NCBI GenBank assembly: GCA_012511645.1
Contig: JAAZFP010000191.1
Location: 1 to 6,587, forward strand
Origin: Microbacteriaceae bacterium
Lineage (GTDB): Bacteria; Actinomycetota; Actinomycetes; Actinomycetales; Microbacteriaceae
Reading direction: 5' to 3'
Length of the DNA: 6,587 bases
In this document: piece after piece, positions 1 through 5,865 of the stretch
Position numbering within the stretch: position 1 is the stretch's first letter
How the letters are laid out: each line of letters begins with the position of its first letter
The notes under the pieces: model-generated
Database searches by the model: none
Seen by the model: the letters and a program-made list of their open reading frames with translations, nothing else
What the model was told of the DNA's origin: nothing
Translations under genes and position numbers: made by a program

Positions 1-1950
1 ATTCAGATCGGGGAATATGAACACGGTCGCGTGCCCGGCAACGGTCGATCCGGGCAATTTCGACTCACCCACCCCGGGGTCACTCGCCGCGTCATACTGA
101 ATCGGCCCCTCGACGGCGAGCGCGGGCCTCGACGCTCGCACAAGCTGTGTCGCGCGTCGCACCTTATCAACCTCGGCACCGCTGCCTGACGCGCCGGTCG
201 AGTATGAGAGCATCGCGATCTTGGGGTCAACCCCGAACTGCGCCGCGGTCTCAGCTGATGAGATCGCGATGTCGGCGAGCTGCTCGGCGGTTGGGTCGGG
301 GTTGACCGCGCAGTCGCCATAGACCAGCACCCGGTCGGCGAGTGCCATGAAGAACACGCTCGACACGACCGAAACACCGGGAACGGTTTTGATAATTTCG
401 AGGCTCGGCCGAATGGTGTGCGCGGTCGTGTGGGCCGCGCCCGACACCATGCCGTCGGCGTAGCCCAGGTGCACCATCATCGTGCCGAAGTAACTGACAT
501 CGCTGATGCGTTCTTCGGCAACTTCGAGGGTGACGCCCTTGTGCGCGCGCAGGCGCACGTATTCGGCGATGAACTGTGCACTCAGCGCCGAGGTGAGCGG
601 GTCGACCACTGCGGCCTCATCGAGTTGCAGCCCGAGCTCGGCCCCGCGTGCTCGCACGGCTGACTCGTCACCGAGAATCGTGAGCCTCGCCGTGCCCCGC
701 GCGAGCAGCGTGTGGGCGGCGCGCAGAATGCGGTCGTCTTCGCCCTCGGGCAGCACGATGTGCGCGTCAGCTTCGGCTGCGCGTTCAAAGAGTTCGTAGG
801 CAAACATGACGGGGGTGCGAATGCCCCCGCGATGCACGCTGAGGCGGTCGCGCAGCACCGTGACGTCGACGTGCTCAAGAAACAGCCCAATGGCGGCGTC
901 GAGCCGCTCGGGGGTGTCTGCGGTGAGCAGCCCACGGGCATGCGTGATGCGCTGCGCGGTGTCGAAGGTGCCGAGCGGGGTGCTGATGACGGGCAGCGTT
1001 GACCCCAGCCCATCGATGAGTCGCTCAACGTCGGCGGCGACCGCGAAGTCACCGTTCAGCACGACTGCGGCAAGATCGGGAAAGGTGTCGGCTTCGTGGG
1101 CCATCGTGACCGCGAGCAGGGTTTCGGCGCGGTCGGCGGCGACGATCACAACCGATGATTCGATGAGGCGCGGCAGCACGTTCTCCATCGACATGCCTGC
1201 CACGACGATGCTGCGCACCTCACGCGCGAGGGCGTCTTCGCTGCCCCGCACGAAGCGGCCGTCGACGGCGTCGAGCACCGCCTGCACGGTGGGCGACACG
1301 AGTGAGAGCTGCTCGGGGATTGCCCAGACGTGCACCTCATCCAAGCCCTCGGCAGATACCTCAGCCCTCACCTGGGTGACGATCTCATCAAGCGCCTCGG
1401 GGTCGCTCCGGTTCACGACCACGGCGAGCAGGGAGGCGTGCTCGGCGTGCAGCTCGTGCAGGCTGAGTTCGGCGAGCTGGGCAAGCTCCTTCGGCGAGCG
1501 GGCGGCCGACTGGCCGAGCGTTTCGGCCCGGTCACGCTCTCGCCCACCGAGAATCAGCAGCACCGGGCTGTCGAGGTTCGCTGCGATGCGCGCGTTGAAG
1601 GTGAGCTCGGTGGGCACAGCAACGTCGGTGAAGTCGCTGCCGACGACCAGCACGGCGTCGCAGTGCTGTTTCAGGGCGTGAAAGGCGGCGACAATGCGAA
1701 CGAGCGCCTCGTCTGGGTTGTCGTTCGCCTCTTCATAGGTGACACCGATGCACTGCTCATATGAGACGTCTGCGGTGGCGCGGGTAAGCAACAGCTCGAG
1801 CACGCGATCGCGCTCGTGTCGGTCGCGAATGAGGGGGCGAAACACCCCCACGCGGGGTGCGTCGGCGACCAGTGCGTCCAGCACGCCGAGCGCCACGGCG
1901 CTCTTGCCCGTGCGGCCTTCGGCTGAGGTGAGATAGAGCGAAACAGTCAC
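1..1950 (-). CDS. pta: Phosphate acetyltransferase, long form, C-terminus cut by window edge
   Basis: Cytoplasmic enzyme that interconverts acetyl-CoA plus phosphate with acetyl phosphate plus CoA, normally paired with acetate kinase. I translated 650 codons from GTG at 1950-1948 with no stop before the left edge. Residues 1-210 are a BioD/P-loop-like region with Walker A AEGRTGKS at 10-17. A DRTGG-like middle domain covers about 220-335, with GMSMENVLPRL near 252-262. The catalytic PTA_PTB domain runs from about 376 to the edge, with LPEGEDDR at 400-407, the DCAVNPDPTAEQLADIAISS stretch and LSYSTGASGSGAE around 581-593. The last visible residues, FPDLN, match the FPDLNTGN motif that lies close to the C-terminus in this family. 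Long Pta proteins are about 690-710 residues, so roughly 40 residues are missing. No good Shine-Dalgarno precedes the GTG, but a -10-like hexamer lies 7 bases upstream, suggesting a leaderless mRNA. The family call is certain; the exact start is likely. Confidence 0.96.
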   Translation of the reverse strand, partial: MTVSLYLTSAEGRTGKSAVALGVLDALVADAPRVGVFRPLIRDRHERDRVLELLLTRATADVSYEQCIGVTYEEANDNPDEALVRIVAAFHALKQHCDAVLVVGSDFTDVAVPTELTFNARIAANLDSPVLLILGGRERDRAETLGQSAARSPKELAQLAELSLHELHAEHASLLAVVVNRSDPEALDEIVTQVRAEVSAEGLDEVHVWAIPEQLSLVSPTVQAVLDAVDGRFVRGSEDALAREVRSIVVAGMSMENVLPRLIESSVVIVAADRAETLLAVTMAHEADTFPDLAAVVLNGDFAVAADVERLIDGLGSTLPVISTPLGTFDTAQRITHARGLLTADTPERLDAAIGLFLEHVDVTVLRDRLSVHRGGIRTPVMFAYELFERAAEADAHIVLPEGEDDRILRAAHTLLARGTARLTILGDESAVRARGAELGLQLDEAAVVDPLTSALSAQFIAEYVRLRAHKGVTLEVAEERISDVSYFGTMMVHLGYADGMVSGAAHTTAHTIRPSLEIIKTVPGVSVVSSVFFMALADRVLVYGDCAVNPDPTAEQLADIAISSAETAAQFGVDPKIAMLSYSTGASGSGAEVDKVRRATQLVRASRPALAVEGPIQYDAASDPGVGESKLPGSTVAGHATVFIFPDLN

Positions 1951-1957
1951 GCTCGGA

Positions 1958-1963
1958 AGTCTA
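1958..1963 (-). promoter_or_regulatory. Putative -10 hexamer of a leaderless pta promoter
   Basis: On the minus strand the hexamer TAGACT (fits TANNNT) is followed by 7 bases and then directly by the pta GTG start. This is the spacing at which transcription would begin on the first base of the start codon, an arrangement common in actinobacteria. No convincing -35 box lies 16-18 bases further upstream, which is also common for such promoters. A 5-base inverted repeat (CTCGG/CCGAG) brackets the hexamer. The promoter is inferred from geometry alone. Confidence 0.45.
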
Positions 1964-1974
1964 CCGAGGCACTC

Positions 1975-2000
1975 CGGCGTGTGGGTATTGAGACGGCGTG
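1975..2000 (-). repeat. Tandem 7-base direct repeat upstream of pta
   Basis: The minus-strand heptamer CACGCCG occurs at 2000-1994 and again at 1981-1975, a 19-base period, inside the 57-base gap between the LuxR-type gene and pta. Relative to the proposed leaderless start at 1950 the copies lie at about -50 to -44 and -31 to -25, where an activator or repressor could bind. In GC-rich DNA a heptamer repeat this close can be chance, so an operator role is only a possibility. Confidence 0.25.
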
Positions 2001-2007
2001 CAGAAGT

Positions 2008-3564
2008 TTAGATCAGACCGCGTTGCTCAGCTTCGTGCACCGCCGCGGTTCGGTTCGTCACGCCAAGCTTTTTGTAGAGTCGTCGCTGATGTGATTTGAC
2101 CGTGTTTACTGAGAGAAACAGCTCATTGCTGATCTCTTCGCGGCTGTGCCCTTTGGCCAGCCACCCGATCATCTCAATCTCACGCGGGGTGAGGGCCGCA
2201 CCCTGGGTGATCACGGGCATCGCCGCGACCCCAAACGGGCCGACATGGCACGGCCACTCTGGCAGGTGCTGCGAGGCAAACGTGTGCACATTCTGTTGGA
2301 ACAGTGCCAATTCTTCGGGTTTCAAGCCCCGCGGCATGGCGAGTGCCCGCCGAAGCACCTCAAGGCAGCTTTCGGCATCGCCAAGTGTCAGGTGACACGA
2401 GGCGAGCAGCGAGAGCCGCTGCAGCTCAAGCTTTCGAAACTCTTTCGTCAGTGGCCGAACCTCTGCGGCGCCACGAATGGTTGCAGCGGTGTCACCTGCC
2501 GCGAGCGACAGCGCGGCACCACTCAGTTTGGTGAGTGCCAGGTTCGAGTCGACCTGGTTCCAGTGCTCGCGCGCCTCTTTGAGGTCACCCGCAACAAACG
2601 CAGAAAACCCGAGCCCCCACGGAATGACGCTGCCGCTGAACCCCTGCCCTGCCACCCGGGGAAACGGGACCTGCGCGAGTCGTTCTAGTCTGCGGGCAGC
2701 TTCATCGGGGTGCCCCAACCGGATCAGCACCGTGTGCAGCACATACACATAGAACGGCCACAATTCACCAATCACGCTCAGCGGAAGCGCATCGAGTTGG
2801 TCAATGAGTGTTTCGTCTGGGTGGGGGTTGATCATGATGCGGGTGAGCGAATCTTGCACGTCGAGTGTCGGTTCGACCCAACTGTTGGTGCGCGGCATCT
2901 GGTCGGCGAGCAAGAGTTCTGCTTCAGCAACCGCCGAATCACCAAAGCAGGCGTGCAACAGCGCCGACTTCGAGTGCGCGTCGCGGGTCAGAAACGGCAG
3001 CCTGGGCGCTGGCCGGTGCAGCTTGGCCTCGGTAAAGCGAGTCTCCGCGAGTGTGAAGTCGCCGGCAAGCATGGCAGTGACACCCGCTTGCACATTGTTG
3101 AACAGGCCCCAACCACCGTGAGTGGTGAACAGTGGCTGAAAGGTCGATCCACGGGCGAGGATGTCTTCGAACACAGCGAGCGCCTCCACCGGCCTGCCGT
3201 GCATTCGCAGCACATAGGCGTGACTATAGACGGCATCGTCCGCTTCGGCGCCGTTCGGCGCCTCTTCTGGGAGACGGGTGCTCGACTCGTCAGACGGCGC
3301 TGCTTCTGGCGCAGGGGGCACCATGGATCGCATGGCTGCCAGCGGCACCGGAAGCTCGTACCCTGCGGCTTCCAGTGTCCGAGCGATGCGCAGCAGATAC
3401 TCTGGGCCCAGGCCGAACCAGGCCTCGAGCACATAGTCATGCAGCAACCCAATGGTCTGGTGATAGTTGCCTGCAGCGAAGGTGTCATCAATGCGATTCA
3501 CCACCAGATCGAGTGCGGCCGCTGGATCTCGGGTCGCCGTGCTCTCCGCACGTGCTTCTCTCAT
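2008..3564 (-). CDS. LuxR-family regulator with long helical-repeat (TPR-like) body
   Basis: Predicted 518-residue cytoplasmic transcription regulator. The C-terminus (about 457-518) is a clear LuxR/GerE helix-turn-helix: ALTPREIEMIGWLAKGHS, then EEISNELFLSVNTVKSH with the recognition helix near 485-495, then LYKKLGV and a closing helix ending EQRGLI. Residues about 15-75 and 107-430 are mostly amphipathic helices with repeated A-x-G-(D/H) turns (LAGDF, VAGDLKEA, LAAGDTA, TLGDAESC), suggesting a TPR-like solenoid as in MalT-type regulators. A Pro/Glu/Ser-rich linker lies at about 82-106. There is no Walker A ATPase domain, no receiver domain and no membrane segment, so the activating signal is unknown. 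I chose ATG at 3564 because GAGGA lies 10 bases upstream; an in-frame ATG at 3639 would add 25 residues but lacks a ribosome site. It lies 57 bases upstream of pta. The family is sure; target genes are not known. Confidence 0.9.
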   Translation of the reverse strand: MREARAESTATRDPAAALDLVVNRIDDTFAAGNYHQTIGLLHDYVLEAWFGLGPEYLLRIARTLEAAGYELPVPLAAMRSMVPPAPEAAPSDESSTRLPEEAPNGAEADDAVYSHAYVLRMHGRPVEALAVFEDILARGSTFQPLFTTHGGWGLFNNVQAGVTAMLAGDFTLAETRFTEAKLHRPAPRLPFLTRDAHSKSALLHACFGDSAVAEAELLLADQMPRTNSWVEPTLDVQDSLTRIMINPHPDETLIDQLDALPLSVIGELWPFYVYVLHTVLIRLGHPDEAARRLERLAQVPFPRVAGQGFSGSVIPWGLGFSAFVAGDLKEAREHWNQVDSNLALTKLSGAALSLAAGDTAATIRGAAEVRPLTKEFRKLELQRLSLLASCHLTLGDAESCLEVLRRALAMPRGLKPEELALFQQNVHTFASQHLPEWPCHVGPFGVAAMPVITQGAALTPREIEMIGWLAKGHSREEISNELFLSVNTVKSHQRRLYKKLGVTNRTAAVHEAEQRGLI

Positions 3565-3574
3565 TAGGGATGTT

Positions 3575-3579
3575 TCCTC
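3575..3579 (-). promoter_or_regulatory. Ribosome binding site deciding the LuxR-type gene start
   Basis: Minus-strand GAGGA sits 10 bases upstream of the ATG at 3564-3562. No comparable purine-rich element precedes the alternative in-frame ATG at 3639-3637, so this site supports the shorter 518-residue protein. Confidence 0.6.
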
Positions 3580-3661
3580 ACTGAATACAGATGGCACTTC
3601 AGTCCTCGCACACCCCCCAAAGCTCGAGCGTGGCTGCATGACGTGCCAACAACGCGATGGG

Positions 3662-3689
3662 TTGGGCAGGTGTATGTATGTGCTATCTT
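3662..3689 (+). promoter_or_regulatory. Promoter-like sequence pointing rightward, against all genes
   Basis: On the plus strand TTGGGC (3662-3667), a 16-base spacer and TATCTT (3684-3689), preceded by TGC to give an extended -10, form a plausible vegetative promoter. Transcription would start near 3696 and run antisense to the SRP RNA and the exporter gene; no plus-strand gene follows. The rest of the gap between the LuxR-type gene and the SRP RNA (3565-3757) contains no promoter I trust for the LuxR-type gene. It may be a chance match. Confidence 0.25.
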
Positions 3690-3756
3690 GTCAGATTTCA
3701 CTGGGAAACGGTGCAGTCCGGTCTGATCGCATGCGGCTGATTCTCGGAAATCAAAC

Positions 3757-3773
3757 GAAAAGACCCCTCACGC
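3757..3773 (-). terminator. Likely termination point of the SRP RNA
   Basis: On the minus strand the closing strand of the SRP RNA basal helix (GCGTGAGGGG) runs directly into TCTTTTCG. The RNA's own GC-rich terminal helix followed by a four-T run resembles an intrinsic terminator, though the T run is short. It would also stop read-through from the exporter operon before the LuxR-type gene. Confidence 0.4.
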
Positions 3774-3850
3774 ACCCGCTAGAGCCCCGCTACCCTTGCT
3801 GCATTTCTGCCCTGGGGGAGTTAACGAAGATAGCGCCACGTGAGGGGCTC
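3762..3850 (-). ncRNA. ffs: Signal recognition particle RNA, bacterial small type (4.5S)
   Basis: RNA scaffold of the signal recognition particle, which binds Ffh and FtsY to deliver nascent membrane proteins to the translocon. The minus strand shows the conserved apical domain: stem GCA/TGC closed by a GAAA tetraloop (3807-3804), flanked by the CAGG and AGCA internal-loop sides that bind the Ffh M domain, inside CCC/GGG pairing. The basal helix is a perfect 9-base match, CCCCTCACG (3847-3839) with CGTGAGGGG (3772-3764). A second helix pairs CGCTA (3835-3831) with TAGCG (3781-3777). The estimated length of about 90 nt fits the small type without the Alu domain. Ends are estimated from the helix. 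The 5' end falls within a few bases of the exporter stop codon at 3853. A TTTT run follows the 3' strand of the helix. The core match leaves little doubt about identity and strand. Confidence 0.93.
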
Positions 3851-3852
3851 GT

Positions 3853-5865
3853 CTAGCCTACCGCATCTGGCTCGGCGCCTTCTGCACCATCCGCCTCATC
3901 AACTTCAACCCCGCTGAACTGCGCCTGGTAGAGCGCGTAGTACGCGCCGCGCGCGGCGAGCAGCTGCTCGTGCGATCCCTGCTCGACGATGCGGCCGTGT
4001 TCCATCATGAGAATGGTGTCGGCATCGCGAATGGTCGAGAGGCGGTGGGCAATCACGAACGAGGTGCGGTCGGCGCGCAGCGCCTGCATGGACTGCTGCA
4101 CGAGCACCTCGGTGCGGGTGTCGACCGATGAGGTGGCCTCGTCGAGGATCAGCAGGGATGGGTTGGCGATGAACGCGCGCGCGATGGTGAGCAGCTGACG
4201 CTCCCCCGCCGACAGGGACGACGCGTTCTCTTCGATGACGGTGTCGTAGCCCTCGGGCAGTTGCCGCACGAAGCGGTCGACCATGGTCGCCTGGGCGGCC
4301 GCGACCACGTCTTCGTCGGTGGCTTCGAGTCGGCCGTAGCGAATGTTCTCGCGGATCGTGCCGCCAAACAGCCACGCGTCTTGCAGCACCATGCCGATGT
4401 GTCCACGCAGTTCGGCACGCGACAGTTGGGTGATGTCAACACCATCGAGCAGAATGCGACCCGAGTCGAGCTCATAGAAGCGCATGATGAGGTTGACGAG
4501 CGTCGTCTTGCCGGCACCGGTCGGCCCAACGATCGCGACGGTGTGGCCGGGCTCGACTTCGAGTGAGAGGTCGGTGATGAGCGGCGTGGCCGGGTCATAG
4601 CTGAACGAGACGTGTTCGAACACCACATGCCCGGTCGCCCGTTCGGGCAGGGTTGCCGTCGCGGTTTCGGGGTCCTGCTCATCGGCATCGAGCAGCTCGA
4701 AGGTGCGCTCGGCCGAGGCGACGCCCGACTGCAGCATGTTGGCCATGCCGGCGAGCTCACCGATCGGCTGCGCGAACTCACGCGAGTACTGAATGAATGC
4801 GGTCACGTCGCCGAGGGTGAGCTGGCCGGCGGTCACGCGCAGCGCGCCGACCACGGCGATCAGCACATAGCTCAGGTACTGCACGAACTGCATCGCGGGC
4901 ATCATCGCACCCGACAGCGCCTGGGCTTTGAACGAGGCGTCGAAGAGGCCGTCGTTGCGGCGGTCGAACTCTTCGGCCATCACGTCACCGCGGTTATAGA
5001 CGCGAATGAGTTCGTGCCCTGTGAAGGACTCTTCGATGTGCCCGTTGAGCGCGCCGGTGCGCTTCCACTGGGCCGTGAACAGCTTTTGAGCGCGCACACC
5101 GACGATGCCAATGATCACGCCTGACAGTGGCAGGGCGAGCAGCGCGATGAGGGCGAGCTGCCACGACACAACGAACATCATGATGCCGATGCCGATGATG
5201 GTCAACACCGATTGCACGAGCTGCGAAAACGCCTGCTGCAGGGCTTGCTGAATGTTGTCGACGTCGTTGGTGACGCGCGAGAGGGTGTCACCGCGTTGGT
5301 GGCCGTCGAAATATGACAGCGGCAGCCGGTTGATCTTCGCCTCTATGTCTTGGCGCAGTTTGAAGACGACGCGCATGACGAGGCGGTTCAAAATGAATCC
5401 CTGCCACCACATCAAGAACGAGGCGACGAGATAGAGGGCGAGCACGACGAGGATCAGCCACGCCAGCTGCCCATAGTCAAGGCCTTGGCCGGGCACCACA
5501 CCGGAGCCCTCGAGCATGTCGGCGTACTGATCGTTGCCCTCTGCACGCAGCGCGGTGACCACCTGATCGAGGGTGGCACCTGCGGGCAACTGCGAGCCGA
5601 GCACACCGTTGAAAATGAGGTCCATCGCCTGACCGAGCACCTTCGGCGCGATCACGGTCAGGGTGACCGAGCCGATCACCAGCAGGGTGACGAAGGCAAA
5701 CAGCCACTTCTCTGGTGCAAGCAGCCCGACAAGGCGCTTCGCCGAGGGCCAGAAGTGTTTCGCCTTCTTCGTCGGCTGGGCGCCACTCCAGTCATCGTTG
5801 TCGGGGGTGTAATCGTCAGGCAGTTCGAACTCGTCGAGCTCACTCGCGCCGGTTGCATCAGCCAT
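3853..5865 (-). CDS. ABC exporter subunit (membrane domain fused to ATPase), catalytic half of a heterodimer
   Basis: Predicted 670-residue inner-membrane half-transporter that would pair with the product of the gene upstream and use ATP to export an unknown substrate (drug, lipid or peptide). An acidic cytoplasmic tail (1-31) precedes a type-1 exporter membrane domain. Hydrophobic segments lie near 54-75, 132-155, 212-232, 234-256 and 322-342, with the coupling motif LPLSYFDGHQRGDTLSRVTND at about 181-201. The loop between the first two segments (about 86-131) is unusually long and polar. The ATPase domain has Walker A GPTGAGKT 447-454, Q-loop Gln495, variant signature LSAGE 551-555, Walker B LILDE ending Glu576, and switch His607. 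A second acidic tail follows residue 651. I chose ATG at 5865 because GGAGG lies 7 bases upstream; a GTG at 5868 is too close to it. The ATG overlaps the upstream stop by one base (TGATG), so translation is probably coupled. Confidence 0.95.
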   Translation of the reverse strand: MADATGASELDEFELPDDYTPDNDDWSGAQPTKKAKHFWPSAKRLVGLLAPEKWLFAFVTLLVIGSVTLTVIAPKVLGQAMDLIFNGVLGSQLPAGATLDQVVTALRAEGNDQYADMLEGSGVVPGQGLDYGQLAWLILVVLALYLVASFLMWWQGFILNRLVMRVVFKLRQDIEAKINRLPLSYFDGHQRGDTLSRVTNDVDNIQQALQQAFSQLVQSVLTIIGIGIMMFVVSWQLALIALLALPLSGVIIGIVGVRAQKLFTAQWKRTGALNGHIEESFTGHELIRVYNRGDVMAEEFDRRNDGLFDASFKAQALSGAMMPAMQFVQYLSYVLIAVVGALRVTAGQLTLGDVTAFIQYSREFAQPIGELAGMANMLQSGVASAERTFELLDADEQDPETATATLPERATGHVVFEHVSFSYDPATPLITDLSLEVEPGHTVAIVGPTGAGKTTLVNLIMRFYELDSGRILLDGVDITQLSRAELRGHIGMVLQDAWLFGGTIRENIRYGRLEATDEDVVAAAQATMVDRFVRQLPEGYDTVIEENASSLSAGERQLLTIARAFIANPSLLILDEATSSVDTRTEVLVQQSMQALRADRTSFVIAHRLSTIRDADTILMMEHGRIVEQGSHEQLLAARGAYYALYQAQFSGVEVDEADGAEGAEPDAVG
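3855..3860 (-). promoter_or_regulatory. Candidate -10 hexamer for the SRP RNA, overlapping exporter stop codon
   Basis: The minus-strand hexamer TAGGCT (fits TANNNT) ends in the first base of the exporter TAG stop and lies about 6-7 bases before the expected SRP RNA 5' end. No TTGACA-like -35 is visible at the right distance within the exporter coding sequence. If it is not used, the RNA must come from a promoter further inside the coding region or be processed from exporter mRNA. Confidence 0.3.

Noticed and set aside
582..1764. Several long open frames on both strands within 418-1764
   Set aside because: They are Ser/Arg/Ala-rich shadow frames of pta, produced by high GC at third positions; the pta frame itself is continuous and strongly conserved.
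1951..2007. Search for a terminator between the LuxR-type gene and pta
   Set aside because: Only a 5-base inverted repeat near the pta start was found, with no T tract; the gap is better explained as promoter DNA.
3246..3263. Inverted repeat GGCGCC-N4-GGCGCC
   Set aside because: It lies inside the Pro/Ala/Glu linker coding sequence of the LuxR-type gene and is explained by GC-rich Ala/Gly codons; no T run follows.
2146..3584. Plus-strand frames of 180, 285 and 150 codons opposite the LuxR-type gene
   Set aside because: They are antisense shadows with no recognisable domain, while the minus-strand frame has a clear LuxR helix-turn-helix and a good ribosome site.
3700..3745. Plus-strand stretch GGGAAACGGTGCAGTCCGG resembling the core of a cobalamin riboswitch
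   Set aside because: The match is short. The following CCGCNACTGT element and the B12 box are absent, and no plus-strand gene lies downstream to be controlled.
3467..3856. Plus-strand open frame of 129 codons, including a 41-codon version from ATG 3731
   Set aside because: Its C-terminal half is the antisense of the SRP RNA; open frames here are a known source of false gene calls. It overlaps the LuxR-type gene and SRP RNA and shows no ribosome site or protein family features.
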